Below, piece after piece: positions 8,094-18,113 of a stretch of DNA of 64,000 nucleotides (position 1 is the stretch's first letter; the number at the start of each line of letters is the position of its first letter). The stretch lies in contig MUZD01000002.1 in NCBI GenBank assembly GCA_002155105.1, forward strand, positions 1 through 64,000. Reading direction: 5' to 3'. The position numbers and the translations under genes are program-made. This DNA comes from Sedimentibacter sp. SX930. Lineage in GTDB: Bacteria > Bacillota > Bacilli > Lactobacillales > Aerococcaceae. The notes beneath the pieces were generated by a model. It saw only the letters and a program-made list of their open reading frames with translations. It had not been told where the DNA came from and made no database searches.

Positions 8094-10508
8094 ATGGGTT
8101 ATACGCATAAAACGATCGAGAAAAAATGGCAAAAATATTGGGCAGACAACCGCACCTTCAAAACGACCGAAGAGGGCGGGAAACCAAAATATTATGTATT
8201 GGATATGTTCCCTTACCCATCCGGCCAAGGCTTGCATGTAGGCCATCCGGAAGGCTACACGGCGACGGATATCGTTGCCCGCGCAAAACGCGCACAAGGT
8301 TTCAACGTATTGCATCCGATGGGTTGGGATGCTTTCGGATTGCCGGCTGAGCAATATGCATTGGATACCGGTAACGATCCGGCTGATTTTACCGAACTTA
8401 ACATCAAAACTTTCAAGCGTCAGATCCAATCATTGGGATTCAGCTATGACTGGAGCCGCGAAATCAATACGACGGATCCAAGCTACTACAAATGGACGCA
8501 ATGGATCTTCACAAAATTGTACGAACAAGGTTTGGCCTATGAGGCGGAAGTTTCCGTCAACTGGTGCCCGGCGCTTGGCACCGTGCTTGCCAATGAAGAA
8601 GTCGTCGACGGCGTCAGCGAACGTGGCGGCCATCCGGTCTACCGTAAACCGATGAGACAATGGATGCTGAAAATCACTGCTTATGCAGAACGCCTGCTGG
8701 ATGATCTTGAATTGGTGGACTGGCCTGAAAGCATCAAAGAGATGCAACGCAACTGGATCGGACGTTCGGAAGGTTCGAACGTCACTTTCAAGATCAAAGA
8801 TACGGATAAAGACTTCACGGTCTTCACGACCAGACCGGACACGTTGTACGGTGCTACCTATGCGGTTATGGCGCCTGAATTGCCATTGGTGAAGGAAATT
8901 ATGTCCGGGCAACAAGCTGAAGCTGTTGAAGCTTACATCGATTCCATTTCACTGAAGAGCGATCTTGACCGTACGGAGCTTGCAAAAGAGAAGTCCGGTG
9001 TATTCACTGGCGCTTATGCGATCAATCCGGTGAACGGCAAAGAAATCCCGATCTGGATCGCCGATTATGTTTTGGCGACATACGGAACCGGCGCCATCAT
9101 GGCTGTTCCTGCCCATGATACCCGCGACTATGAATTTGCCAAAAAATTCGAATTGGAAATCATCCCGGTCCTTGAAGGCGGAAACGTCGAAGAGGAAGCC
9201 TATACGGAAGATGGCTTGCACATCAACTCCGATTTCCTGAACGGTTTGGATAAAGCGACAGGGATCGCGAAAATGAACGAATGGCTGTCCGAAAACGGAC
9301 TGGGCGAAAAAGTTATTTCCTATCGTCTGCGCGATTGGTTGTTCTCGAGACAGAGATATTGGGGCGAACCGATTCCAGTCATCCACTGGGAAGATGGCAC
9401 ATCGACAACGGTTCCTGAGAATGAACTGCCGTTGCTGTTGCCGAAGACCGATCAGGTGAAACCGAGCGGCACTGGGGAATCCCCGCTTGCCGTCATCGCT
9501 GAGTGGGTCAATGTTGTCGATCCTGTTACCGGCATGAAAGGCAGACGCGAAACCAACACAATGCCGCAATGGGCAGGCAGCTCATGGTACTTCCTGCGCT
9601 TCATGGATCCGCATAACCGCAACGACCTTGCTTCAAAAGAAAGACTGGACTATTGGCAGAACGTCGATCTTTATATCGGGGGTGCTGAACATGCGGTGCT
9701 TCATCTGCTGTATGCGCGCTTCTGGCATAAATTCCTTTACGATATTGGCATCGTTCCGACGAAAGAGCCGTTCCAAAAATTGTACAACCAAGGCATGATC
9801 TTGGGCGAAAACAATGAAAAAATGTCCAAATCCAAAGGGAATGTCGTCAACCCGGATGACATCGTGGAAAGATATGGCGCAGATACACTCCGCATGTACG
9901 AAATGTTCATGGGACCGTTGGATGCATCATCGACATGGAGTGAAGGCGGCATCGAAGGCAGCCGTAAGTTCTTGGATCGCATTTGGCGTCTGCTTTTGGA
10001 TGAAAATGATAAGATGCGGGACCGCATCACAACCATCAACACGCATGAATTGGACAAGGTTTACCATCAGACAGTCAAGAAGGTAACCGAGGATTACGAT
10101 AATCTGCATTTCAATACAGCAATCTCGCAAATGATGATCTTCATCAATGAAGCCTACAAAGTGGATGCATTGCCGTTCGAATACGTCACTGGATTTGTTC
10201 AATTGCTTGCGCCGGTCGCGCCTCACTTTGGTGAAGAGCTTTGGGTGAAACTGGGCAAACCGGAAGGCATTTCCTACGTTGCATGGCCAACTTATGATGA
10301 ATCTTTCCTTGTCGAAGACGAGATCGAAGTCGTTTTCCAGATCAATGGTAAAGTGAAAACCAAAGAAATGGTTCCCTCCGATATTTCCAATGATGACATG
10401 ATCGCATTGGCATTGGAAAACAGTGTCATCAAAGAAGGCATCGAAGGCAAAACGGTCAGAAAAACCATCGCTATCCCAGGTAGATTGGTCAATATTGTAG
10501 CGAACTAA
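8094..10508 (+). CDS. leuS: leucyl-tRNA synthetase
   Basis: It charges tRNA-Leu in the cytoplasm. The 804-residue class I synthetase shows the HIGH-type motif HVGH in [13 protein letters not shown], an inserted editing domain with TTRPDTLYG, and the KMSKS loop ([10 protein letters not shown]). The start at 8094 ([16 protein letters not shown]) matches where this family begins, with AAAAGGA upstream. ATGs at 8064 and 8082 in the same frame would add short, unusual N-terminal extensions. Expression is controlled by the T-box leader. Confidence 0.97.
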   Translation: MGYTHKTIEKKWQKYWADNRTFKTTEEGGKPKYYVLDMFPYPSGQGLHVGHPEGYTATDIVARAKRAQGFNVLHPMGWDAFGLPAEQYALDTGNDPADFTELNIKTFKRQIQSLGFSYDWSREINTTDPSYYKWTQWIFTKLYEQGLAYEAEVSVNWCPALGTVLANEEVVDGVSERGGHPVYRKPMRQWMLKITAYAERLLDDLELVDWPESIKEMQRNWIGRSEGSNVTFKIKDTDKDFTVFTTRPDTLYGATYAVMAPELPLVKEIMSGQQAEAVEAYIDSISLKSDLDRTELAKEKSGVFTGAYAINPVNGKEIPIWIADYVLATYGTGAIMAVPAHDTRDYEFAKKFELEIIPVLEGGNVEEEAYTEDGLHINSDFLNGLDKATGIAKMNEWLSENGLGEKVISYRLRDWLFSRQRYWGEPIPVIHWEDGTSTTVPENELPLLLPKTDQVKPSGTGESPLAVIAEWVNVVDPVTGMKGRRETNTMPQWAGSSWYFLRFMDPHNRNDLASKERLDYWQNVDLYIGGAEHAVLHLLYARFWHKFLYDIGIVPTKEPFQKLYNQGMILGENNEKMSKSKGNVVNPDDIVERYGADTLRMYEMFMGPLDASSTWSEGGIEGSRKFLDRIWRLLLDENDKMRDRITTINTHELDKVYHQTVKKVTEDYDNLHFNTAISQMMIFINEAYKVDALPFEYVTGFVQLLAPVAPHFGEELWVKLGKPEGISYVAWPTYDESFLVEDEIEVVFQINGKVKTKEMVPSDISNDDMIALALENSVIKEGIEGKTVRKTIAIPGRLVNIVAN

Positions 10509-10525
10509 ACGGAAACGGTATAAAA

Positions 10526-10563
10526 AAGAACGAACACCCCACTGATGGGATGTTCGTTCTTTT
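10526..10563 (+). terminator. leuS terminator
   Basis: AAGAACGAACA / TGTTCGTTCTT hairpin followed by Ts, 18 bp past the leuS stop. It may also serve the convergent gene at 10603. Confidence 0.85.
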
Positions 10564-10602
10564 GTGTTTATGTTATTTGAAATGGGTCTTTTGCGTCCAT
10601 AC

Positions 10603-12030
10603 TTAAGGGATGATCAACACTTGGCCGACACGGATAAGGTTCGGATTGGTTATGCCGTTAGCGTTCACGAGCTGTGTGATGGTTACGCCATAGCGAAGCG
10701 CGATCGCGTATAAAGTATCCCCGGCTTTGACTGTGTAGGACGTGCCGGTTGTCGGCGTAGTAGGAGTCGTCGGCGTTCCGGTGCCAGGTATCGTCAATAC
10801 CTGGCCGACGCTGATCAGATTAGCGTTGGCGATGTTATTGGCGGTAACGATCTGTTGGATCGTCACGCCATAGCGCAAGGCAATGGCATAGAGCGTATCC
10901 CCGGCTTTTACTGTGTAACTGGTTCCGGTTGTCGGCGTAGTAGGAGTCGTCGGTGTTGTCGGCGTACTTGTGCCCGGGATCGTCAATACTTGTCCGACGC
11001 GGATCAGGTTGGCGTTGGTGATGCCATTTGCGTTAACGATCACCTGGACAGTCACACCATACCTTAAGGCGATGGCGTACAGGGTATCCCCGGCTTTGAC
11101 TGTATAGGACGTGCCGGTTGTCGGCGTAGTAGGAGTCGTCGGTGTTGTCGGCGTGCCTGTTCCCGGAATCGTCAACACTTGTCCGACGCGGATCAGGTTG
11201 GCGTTGGTCAAGCCATTAGCATTAACAATCGCTTGGACCGTCACACCATATCGCAAGGCGATCGCATAAAGGGTGTCACCTGCTTGGACGGTGTAGTTGG
11301 TTCCTGAACTCGTTCCCGGAGTGCTCGTGGTGTTCATAAGCTGAGAAAGGGTCACGAACGAGTAGCCCATCGCACGCAGCTGATTGATCATGTTCGGCAA
11401 TGCGGCAGTAGTCCCATTGGCGCCATATCCGGCATGCATCAGTACGATGGCTCCCGGCACGACGTTGTTGATGACGCGGTTGTAGATGTCAGTGGCGGAA
11501 TTGCCTGTCCAGTCGAGCGAGTCGATAGTCCACTGGAATGTGTAAGTATAGCCGGCGTTTCCGACAGTTTGCAGGACGGTACTGTTATAGGATCCGAAAG
11601 GGGCGCGGAAGAATGGTTTTGTGCTCTTGCCTGTGAGGTTTGCGATGATTGTTTCGGTTCGGTTGAGTTGGTTTGTCATCTCGGTCGTCGATACGGTTGT
11701 GAAATCCGGATGGTTATAGGAGTGGTTTCCGATATCATGGCCAGCTGCGACAATGTTCTTGATTGCCTGTGGATGATTTTCAGCACCTTGACCAGTGAGG
11801 AAGAAAGTGGCTTTTACATTATTGGCTGATAATGTGTTCAGAATTGATTGGATATAATATCCGTCCGATCCATCATCAAACGTTAAGGCAACAACCTTAT
11901 TGGATGTAGAACCTTGGTAAATAATCTGCGAGGTAGCAGCCAAAGCAGGCGTTGCCGAAAAGGTGAAGAAAAGCAGGAGCGAAAGGATGACTCCGAATAA
12001 ATGTCTGAACCCCTTTCTTGAGGTGTTCAT
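10603..12030 (-). CDS. secreted polysaccharide deacetylase (NodB domain) with four LysM modules
   Basis: The 475-residue protein begins with a signal peptide (cleavage after about residue 31, PALAA). A CE4/NodB deacetylase domain follows, with TFDDG (Asp52, Asp53), the metal-binding HSYNH (His103, His107) and the RAPFGSYN motif. Four C-terminal LysM modules are joined by Thr/Pro linkers. It should act outside the cell, deacetylating peptidoglycan amino sugars (lysozyme resistance) or a related glycan. ATG at 12030 is preceded by AGAGGAAT. Single gene, convergent with leuS. Confidence 0.93.
   Translation of the reverse strand: MNTSRKGFRHLFGVILSLLLFFTFSATPALAATSQIIYQGSTSNKVVALTFDDGSDGYYIQSILNTLSANNVKATFFLTGQGAENHPQAIKNIVAAGHDIGNHSYNHPDFTTVSTTEMTNQLNRTETIIANLTGKSTKPFFRAPFGSYNSTVLQTVGNAGYTYTFQWTIDSLDWTGNSATDIYNRVINNVVPGAIVLMHAGYGANGTTAALPNMINQLRAMGYSFVTLSQLMNTTSTPGTSSGTNYTVQAGDTLYAIALRYGVTVQAIVNANGLTNANLIRVGQVLTIPGTGTPTTPTTPTTPTTGTSYTVKAGDTLYAIALRYGVTVQVIVNANGITNANLIRVGQVLTIPGTSTPTTPTTPTTPTTGTSYTVKAGDTLYAIALRYGVTIQQIVTANNIANANLISVGQVLTIPGTGTPTTPTTPTTGTSYTVKAGDTLYAIALRYGVTITQLVNANGITNPNLIRVGQVLIIP
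10621..11290 (-). repeat. tandem LysM-linker DNA repeats
   Basis: Four coding repeats with a period of about 180-195 bp, nearly identical in places (for example GTCGGCGTAGTAGGAGTCGT recurs). They encode the LysM modules and TPTTPTTP linkers of the deacetylase, so module number may vary by recombination. Confidence 0.85.
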
Positions 12031-12277
12031 TTTTATTCCTCTTTTCTATTGCAGCCTGTGCGACACGGTTGACGTGAAAGCGTTGAAATCCAAGTGCCTG
12101 TGAATTGTAATTTTGGCGAAAAAATGGATCGGCTCAGTTCTTTTCTACACTTACATTTTACCATAAACGTTTGGGTGATGGTATGAAAACGCACGCAAAG
12201 GAATAGGGCGTTTAGCCTGGAAATGTCAGGGAATATTCTGAAATTGTTAGGATTTTGCAAAATAAGACTGCTATAGA

Positions 12278-12305
12278 TTGAAAAAGCCCGGATTTTTGGT
12301 AAAAT
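12278..12305 (+). promoter_or_regulatory. promoter of the flippase gene
   Basis: TTGAAA at 12278-12283, a 16-bp spacer, and TAAAAT at 12300-12305. The predicted start near 12312 argues that the true start codon is ATG 12360. Confidence 0.65.
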
Positions 12306-12359
12306 ACTTGAGTGATGGTATTATTATCTTTCATTCATCGGGAAGAAAGCAGGTTGCAA

Positions 12360-14018
12360 ATGTCAACAGATAGAAAAATCAACGAAGAAAACGAAACAAC
12401 CAACAATAAGATGGTGCAGGGGACTTTTTGGATGACTTTCGGGAGCATTTTTTCCCGTTTGATCGGCGCTCTTTACATCATCCCATGGAATGCCTTGATG
12501 GGATCGACGGATGCGGCCAATACGGCCAATGCCCTTTACTCGATAGGCTACACACCTTATCAGCTGTTCCTTTCGATCGGGATAGCAGGCTTCCCTGCAG
12601 CGATGTCCAAGCAGGTGGCCCAATACAATGCAAAAAATCAATACCGCACCGGGATCGACATCTTCAAGAAGAGCATGTTCTTCATGATTTTGACGGGCGC
12701 CGTCAGTGCCGCATTGATGTACGGGTTGGCACCAATGATCGCTGAGAACAGCCCGGCCGCATCACCTGAAGACGGAGCATTGGTGATCCGGGCGTTGGCT
12801 CCGGCTTTATTGCTGGTGCCAGGCATGAGCTTGATGCGCGGTTTTTTCCAGGGCTATCAGGATATGGTGCCTTCAGCGATCTCGCAAGTGTTCGAACAGG
12901 TCGGCAGGGTAATCTACATTCTGGGAGCCACCTACATTGTGATGCAACTTCTGGATGGCAGCATCGCCACAGCTGTTGCGCATTCCACTTTCGCGGCGTT
13001 TGTGGGAGCAATCGTTGCAACCATCATCCTGCTTTTTTATTACAAAAAGAAAATGGCTGAATATCAACCATTGATCGCCAACAGTGAACCTTCCAGCAAC
13101 ATCCAGACCACTGCTGCCATCAAGAGCATGCTGCAGGAATCTATCCCGTTCATCCTGATTGGTTCAGGCATCACTTTCGCCAAGCTGATCGATCAGGTGA
13201 CGTTCAAACCGATGATGGAAAGCCTGACGAACTACTCCGGCAAAGAAATCGAAGATCTTTTTGGACTTTTCAGTTTCAACGCCGACAAATTGATCATGAT
13301 CATCGTTTCCTTGGCAGTCGGGATGGCCACCGCAGCGGTGCCGCTGATTGCCGCCGAGTTCACGAAAGGAAACTTCCGTGTGCTTCAGAGCCAGGTGAGG
13401 GAGATCATCCAACTTTTCGCTTTCATCATGCTGCCGGCATCATTGGGGATGATGATCGTTTCAGAACCGATCTACAATGTGTTCTATCCGCTTCATCCGG
13501 TAGGTCCTACGCTATTGGCGGTATCGGCTCTGATGAGCATCGTTTTGGGACTGTTCACGGTTCTCGGGTCGATTTTGCAGTCTTTGAGCCGACATAAGAC
13601 AATGATCTCCTATCTGTTGGTTGGACTAGCGGTCAAAGTGCTCATGCAGTATCCGATGTTGGCATTGTTCGATACGGCAGGCGCATTGGTTGCAACGACG
13701 ATCGGATTCATCGTTACGGTGCTGTTGAGCGGTTGGAAAATCTATCACCTGACCCATTTCGGGCTGGTTGACACATTGCGGAAAACCGGGAAAATTTTGG
13801 CAGTCGCCTTGGTCATGACGGCCTGTGCATTCATCTCTTTGAAAGCCAGCATGCTGGTCATTCCGATCGATCGCAAGTTGACGGCACTAGTGGTTGTCGC
13901 CATCGTAGCGGCAGTCGGAGGCTTCGTCTACTTGTTCCTGACCCTGAAATTGCGCATCGCTGATGACATTTTGGGCGCAAAAGCGAACGGTCTGCGCAGA
14001 AAAATGCGCATCAAATAA
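12360..14018 (+). CDS. MurJ/YtgP-type polysaccharide or lipid II flippase
   Basis: The 552-residue integral membrane protein has about 14 hydrophobic segments and belongs to the MviN/SpoVB/YtgP oligosaccharide flippase group (MOP superfamily). The N-terminal GTFWMTFGSIFSRLIGALYIIPW is the typical first helix. Members such as Bacillus YtgP move lipid II across the membrane for peptidoglycan synthesis; others export polysaccharide. ATG 12360 is preferred over GTG 12312 because the promoter would start transcription at about 12312. Confidence 0.87.
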   Translation: MSTDRKINEENETTNNKMVQGTFWMTFGSIFSRLIGALYIIPWNALMGSTDAANTANALYSIGYTPYQLFLSIGIAGFPAAMSKQVAQYNAKNQYRTGIDIFKKSMFFMILTGAVSAALMYGLAPMIAENSPAASPEDGALVIRALAPALLLVPGMSLMRGFFQGYQDMVPSAISQVFEQVGRVIYILGATYIVMQLLDGSIATAVAHSTFAAFVGAIVATIILLFYYKKKMAEYQPLIANSEPSSNIQTTAAIKSMLQESIPFILIGSGITFAKLIDQVTFKPMMESLTNYSGKEIEDLFGLFSFNADKLIMIIVSLAVGMATAAVPLIAAEFTKGNFRVLQSQVREIIQLFAFIMLPASLGMMIVSEPIYNVFYPLHPVGPTLLAVSALMSIVLGLFTVLGSILQSLSRHKTMISYLLVGLAVKVLMQYPMLALFDTAGALVATTIGFIVTVLLSGWKIYHLTHFGLVDTLRKTGKILAVALVMTACAFISLKASMLVIPIDRKLTALVVVAIVAAVGGFVYLFLTLKLRIADDILGAKANGLRRKMRIK

Positions 14019-14033
14019 AATATTCAAAATCGA

Positions 14034-14058
14034 AAAGCAGCCTTAGTGGATGCTTTTT
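14034..14058 (+). terminator. hairpin between flippase and pseudouridine synthase genes
   Basis: AAAAGCA / TGCTTTT with an interrupted stem and T-run, in the 61-bp gap. It may give only partial termination, because no separate promoter is evident for the next gene. Confidence 0.5.
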
Positions 14059-14079
14059 GGTTTATAAGGGAGAAAAAAT

Positions 14080-14823
14080 ATGCGTTTGGATAAACTGCTG
14101 TCGAATTCCGGATTCGGATCGAGAAAAGAAGTCAAAGTATTATTGAAAAAGAAACTGGTGACGGTCAATGGGAAAATTGAAACGAAAGCCGAAGCCAAAG
14201 TAGACAGCGAAAAGGACGCTATTCTTGTTTATGGCGAACCTGTCAGCTACCAGGAATACATTTACCTGATGATGAACAAACCGCAGGGCATCCTCAGTGC
14301 GACGGAGGACAATCATCAAAAGACGGTCATCGATCTGCTGGCTTTCGAACTGCATCAGCAGGAACTCTTTCCCGTGGGTCGACTGGACAAAGATACGGAG
14401 GGGCTGCTGCTGTTGACGAACGATGGCCAATTGGCGCATTTCCTGTTATCGCCTAAACGGCATGTGGACAAGATCTACTTCGCGGAAGTGGCCGGCCGGA
14501 TGACGGAAGAGGACCAAAAAGCCTTTACTGAAGGACTCATTCTGGAAGATGGCTATCGTTGCCTGCCGGCAAAACTGGAGATCCTGCGCTATGATGAAGT
14601 AAAGGATTGCTCAGAGGTAGAGATCACGATCAAAGAAGGGAAGTTCCATCAAGTGAAACGGATGGTGCTTGCCTGCGGAAAAGAGGTCACCTTCCTGAAA
14701 CGACTGACGATGGGACCCTTGCATTTGGACAAGCAATTGGAAAAAGGGGACTATCGTCCATTGCGCGATGAGGAACTTGCGGCATTGCGGGAACATTTAC
14801 CGGAGTCGATTAAAAAAGGCTAA
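14080..14823 (+). CDS. 16S rRNA pseudouridine synthase, RsuA/RluB family
   Basis: The 247-residue protein has an N-terminal S4 RNA-binding domain (MRLDKLLSNSGFGSRKEVKVLL, about 1-60). The catalytic domain carries the family motif GRLDKDTEGLLLLTNDG, whose Asp (around residue 107) attacks the uridine. RsuA modifies U516 of 16S rRNA; members of the family with other rRNA targets cannot be excluded by motif alone. The ATG follows GGGAG. Confidence 0.92.
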   Translation: MRLDKLLSNSGFGSRKEVKVLLKKKLVTVNGKIETKAEAKVDSEKDAILVYGEPVSYQEYIYLMMNKPQGILSATEDNHQKTVIDLLAFELHQQELFPVGRLDKDTEGLLLLTNDGQLAHFLLSPKRHVDKIYFAEVAGRMTEEDQKAFTEGLILEDGYRCLPAKLEILRYDEVKDCSEVEITIKEGKFHQVKRMVLACGKEVTFLKRLTMGPLHLDKQLEKGDYRPLRDEELAALREHLPESIKKG

Positions 14824-14862
14824 GAAATTGTGGGCTGTTGGGCCTAAATACCAAGCTTTTAT

Positions 14863-14890
14863 TTGGTTATTTTGCCAAAAATGATATGAT
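14863..14890 (+). promoter_or_regulatory. pepV promoter
   Basis: TTGGTT at 14863-14868, a 16-bp spacer, and TATGAT at 14885-14890. Confidence 0.6.
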
Positions 14891-14924
14891 GATAGCATGA
14901 TATTTTAAGTTAGGATGTGTGCGT

Positions 14925-16328
14925 ATGGAAATCAATTGGAAAAAAGAAGTGGAAGTCAGAAAAACGGAACTGCTGGAGGATTTATTCACTTTATTGCGGA
15001 TCGACAGTGTGCGGGACGATTCGAAAATAACCCCAGATGCCCCGGTCGGACCAGGCCCTAAAGAAGCTCTTGAGGCCTTCTTGGCTATCGGCGAACGCGA
15101 CGGTTTCACCACGAAGAATGTCGGCAATCTGGCTGGACATATCGAATTCGGCGAAGGCGAAGAATTGATGGGCGTATTCGGCCACGTCGATGTTGTGCCT
15201 ACCGGAACCGGCTGGGATACTGATCCTTTCGTGCCTGTAATCATCGATGATCGCATCTACGCCCGCGGATCCAGCGATGACAAGGGGCCTACGATGGCTG
15301 CCTATTATGCATTGAAGATCATCCGCGACCTGAAGTTGCCGATCACCAAAAAGGTCCGCGTCATCATCGGCACGGATGAAGAGAGCGGCTGGAAATGCAT
15401 GGACCACTACCTTGAAAACGAACGGATTCCGGATTTCGGTTTTTCTCCGGATGCTGAGTTCCCGATCATCAATGGTGAAAAAGGCATGCAGACATTCATG
15501 GTCCAATTCAGAGGCGATAACAAAGGCGGCAAGAACGAGCTATTGAGTTTTGATGCAGGCCTGCGCGAAAACATGGTCCCTCAGGATGCGACTGCCGTAT
15601 TCATCAGCCCAGAAGCCGACAGAATCGAACAGGCTTTCGCTGCTTTCCTTGAAAACAATCCGGTCAAAGGAACGATTTCTGTGGAAGGCGAACAAGTAAC
15701 GGTCGAATTGATCGGAAAAGCCGCTCACGGCATGAATCCGGCTGCCGGCGTGAACGCGGGCACTTATCTTGCCACTTTCCTGAACAAATTCAACTTCGGC
15801 GGACAAGCGGCTACATTCCTCGAATTGATCGCAGACCGCATCCACCTGCAGCATGATGCAAAGAAATTGAACTTGGCTTACACGGATTCGGTCATGGGCG
15901 AATTGACCATGAATGCCGGCATTTTCACCTTCACACCGACAACTGGCGGTGAAGTGGCTTTGAACTTCCGATACCCGCAAGGCGTTTCTGAAGAAGGCAT
16001 CGAAATCAAATTGGAAGCGGCATTGGCTTCCTATGGTGTGACAATCGCAAAAGGCGGACATGGCAAATTGCCGCACTACGTTCCTGCTGACGATCCGTTG
16101 GTAAAAACGTTATTGGCTGTCTACGAAAAACATACAGGCCTGAAAGGGCATGAACAATCCATCGGCGGCGGAACCTACGGACGCCTGTTGGAACGCGGCG
16201 TTGCCTATGGCGCGATGTTCCCTGACAGCATCGACACGATGCACCAAGCGAACGAATTCATCGCTCTGGATGATCTATTCCGCGCGACAGCCATCTACGC
16301 GGATGCCATGTACGAATTGCTGAAATAA
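14925..16328 (+). CDS. pepV: dipeptidase PepV (M20 family), 3' end used as phage attachment site
   Basis: Cytoplasmic zinc dipeptidase of peptide use; 467 residues, normal for PepV. Metal-site motifs visible are FGHVDVVPTGTGW and GTDEESGW. The C-terminal part contains the IGGGTYGR and MHQANEF segments of the family. ATG 14925 is chosen because TTAGGATG lies 7 bp upstream. The last codons (MYELLK and stop) lie in the 24-bp core shared with attR, so prophage insertion leaves the protein intact but replaces everything after the stop codon. Confidence 0.95.
   Translation: MEINWKKEVEVRKTELLEDLFTLLRIDSVRDDSKITPDAPVGPGPKEALEAFLAIGERDGFTTKNVGNLAGHIEFGEGEELMGVFGHVDVVPTGTGWDTDPFVPVIIDDRIYARGSSDDKGPTMAAYYALKIIRDLKLPITKKVRVIIGTDEESGWKCMDHYLENERIPDFGFSPDAEFPIINGEKGMQTFMVQFRGDNKGGKNELLSFDAGLRENMVPQDATAVFISPEADRIEQAFAAFLENNPVKGTISVEGEQVTVELIGKAAHGMNPAAGVNAGTYLATFLNKFNFGGQAATFLELIADRIHLQHDAKKLNLAYTDSVMGELTMNAGIFTFTPTTGGEVALNFRYPQGVSEEGIEIKLEAALASYGVTIAKGGHGKLPHYVPADDPLVKTLLAVYEKHTGLKGHEQSIGGGTYGRLLERGVAYGAMFPDSIDTMHQANEFIALDDLFRATAIYADAMYELLK
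16305..16328 (+). repeat. attL core
   Basis: 24 bp from GCCATG to GAAATAA, identical to 56867-56890. It contains the last pepV codons and stop. Sequences diverge on both sides of the repeat. Confidence 0.93.
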
Positions 16329-16432
16329 TGTTGACTTTTCAACGTTTCAATTATTTTCGAAAATGAAACGAAAAGCTTTTAAATCAACATTTTCCATTTT
16401 TTGAAATCTGTTTGAAACGAGTCGAAAATATG

Positions 16433-16489
16433 CGCACTCGGGATTTATCCGGGATTTTTTGATCCATTTCGGAAAAAATCCCGAGTGCG
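16433..16489. repeat. 14-bp inverted repeat inside attL; arm-type site or int terminator
   Basis: CGCACTCGGGATTT at 16433-16446 and its exact reverse complement at 16476-16489. A close direct copy (CACTCGGGATTTTCCCGGGAT) lies at 56794-56814 near attR. Presence in both phage arms suggests integrase arm-type binding sites; the left pair could also terminate the leftward integrase gene. Confidence 0.5.
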
Positions 16490-16511
16490 TTTTCGTTACC
16501 ATGTAGCCATT

Positions 16512-17672
16512 TTAGCCATGCATACGGGTGCTGGCGATCTGAATGACTTTCTGGCTGCCTTCCTCTGTGGCGTGAGTATAATGCTCCGTCATGGAGGTTT
16601 TTTTGTGTCCAAGGTAATCTGCCAGGGCCCTGCCGTTCACGCCTGCTAAGGATGCTTGGGTGGTGAAGGTGTGGCGCATCATGTGAGGGCTGGCCTTCAC
16701 GCCGCTTTCTTCAGAGACGTAGGACATAATGCGGTTCAAGTGTGTAACACAGTAGGGGACTCCTCGTTTCGGATTCAGGAAGATAAAATCATCCTGGTTC
16801 AGGATCTGGCCGAAGTCCGCTTTGATGTCGCGTGCTTCTTGGATGCAGTACTCCAGAAGAGCGGCCGCTTCCTCGGTCAAAGCAATCATGCGCTCACTGC
16901 TCGGAGTCTTCGTTCCTTTACCGTCAGGCCGTTTAAGCGTGCGGGTGAGTAAAACCCTTATGAACGTTCCATCCGACCGGAAAACCACGTTCTTTTGTGT
17001 CAGACCCATGATTTCACCGCGACGGAGTCCGAAAGTGGTGAGGTAGAGCATCGCATAATTCTGTTTCGTCAGAATTTCTCTCGCTTTGTCCATGAACAGA
17101 TTGTAGTTCGCAAGATCGATGTTCTTTGTTTTCGGCTTGGCGCCTTCCTTGCGGATCTTAACGTAAGAGAGCCGGTTGCGCTCCAGGACGCCGCAACGCA
17201 CGGCATCATTCAGGATGGCGCACATCAGATGGTGATAGGTCTTGACTGATTCTTCAGCAAGCTCTTCATCATGCAGCATTTCATTCAGGTAAAGTTCATA
17301 ACTATGCCGATCGATTTTTTTCAAGGGTGTCTGGCCAAAGCGGTTCGACAGATGATTACGGAAGTGGCTGTCGAGGCTGGAAAGAGAGTCGGCCGTCCAT
17401 TCTTTTCGGGCGATCCGTTTTTCTTTGTATTTCTGATAGTATTCGTCCAATGTGATATTGGGATTGCTGAGCATTCCGAATTCTTCTTTCTCAATGAATT
17501 CTTCGATCTCTCGCAGCTTCGCGCGGGCGGCCATTATCGTTTTGAATCCGGATTTATCGAATTCACCAGGCACGCCATTGATCACATACGCGCGTCGGAC
17601 CTGGTAACGTGTTCCTCTTTTCGTTTCGTATTTATAGATGTTCGGGTAATTAGTTTTTATTCTTTTAGACAT
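16512..17672 (-). CDS. int: tyrosine-type site-specific integrase
   Basis: The 386-residue recombinase integrates and excises the prophage at the pepV site. An N-terminal AP2-like arm-binding segment (KRGTRYQVRRAYV) and a SAM-like core-binding domain (TLDEYYQKYKEKRI) precede the catalytic domain. Catalytic motifs visible are Arg in LTTFGLRRGEIMGL, HMMRHTFTTQ, and the Tyr nucleophile in HKKTSMTEHYTHAT. The start at 17672 (MSKRIK) follows GAAGGAG with 8-bp spacing. An in-frame ATG about 18 codons upstream also has AAAGGAG, but only 3 bp away. It is the gene next to attL and transcribed toward it. Confidence 0.96.
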   Translation of the reverse strand: MSKRIKTNYPNIYKYETKRGTRYQVRRAYVINGVPGEFDKSGFKTIMAARAKLREIEEFIEKEEFGMLSNPNITLDEYYQKYKEKRIARKEWTADSLSSLDSHFRNHLSNRFGQTPLKKIDRHSYELYLNEMLHDEELAEESVKTYHHLMCAILNDAVRCGVLERNRLSYVKIRKEGAKPKTKNIDLANYNLFMDKAREILTKQNYAMLYLTTFGLRRGEIMGLTQKNVVFRSDGTFIRVLLTRTLKRPDGKGTKTPSSERMIALTEEAAALLEYCIQEARDIKADFGQILNQDDFIFLNPKRGVPYCVTHLNRIMSYVSEESGVKASPHMMRHTFTTQASLAGVNGRALADYLGHKKTSMTEHYTHATEEGSQKVIQIASTRMHG

Positions 17673-17852
17673 TGTAGTTTCTCCTTCCGCTTGCCGGGCA
17701 GGGCGCTGCTTAAGGAAATCTGGCATCAACTCCTTTCGTGTGATAAAATGATTGTACACAAAAAGACCTTGAATAAAGGCGCTTTTTCGATAAACACCAC
17801 TTTCGCTTTGGTCGGGGAGAGTGGCGTTTTTGTATCTAAAAGTTAGTGTTGT

Positions 17853-17861
17853 TGTTATAAT
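17853..17861 (+). promoter_or_regulatory. extended -10 promoter of the small ORF
   Basis: TGTTATAAT (TGn plus TATAAT) without a clear -35, 34 bp upstream of the ATG at 17895. Confidence 0.5.
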
Positions 17862-17894
17862 GGTTATAGAACAACCGAGGAGGAATCTAACTTT

Positions 17895-18113
17895 ATGAAC
17901 AACCTTGTTTTTTCAAAAGACGAAGTTAAATTCATCGAAGAGATGATCAGTTTGTTTGTGTACGAGCATCCTTCGATGCAAGAGGTACAGGAAGATGACG
18001 AAGATAACCTTTATGCGTATGACAATCAAGGAAACAAAGTAACTGATAATTTCGAGGTTTCGCGTTACAAAATGATTCAATCGATTGAAGGTAAACTAAA
18101 GACCTTCGTATAA
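17895..18113 (+). CDS. 72-residue acidic hypothetical protein
   Basis: Small, acidic soluble protein (MNNLVFSKDEVKFIEEM...) with an Asp/Glu-rich middle (QEDDEDN). It has its own promoter-like site and AGGAGG upstream. It sits between int and the leftward HEPN gene and overlaps that gene's 3' end convergently by 37 bp. I do not recognise the family. Confidence 0.65.
   Translation: MNNLVFSKDEVKFIEEMISLFVYEHPSMQEVQEDDEDNLYAYDNQGNKVTDNFEVSRYKMIQSIEGKLKTFV

Noticed and set aside
8949-9569. 206-codon minus-strand frame in leuS
   Set aside because: Shadow of the synthetase gene; no start context.
10621-11290. Regularly spaced repeats that could suggest a CRISPR array
   Set aside because: Repeats are in-frame LysM modules with Thr/Pro linkers; period about 190 bp and no short spacers.
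12033-12260. 75-codon minus-strand frame upstream of the deacetylase
   Set aside because: No ribosome site and no protein-like pattern; more likely the gene's leader.
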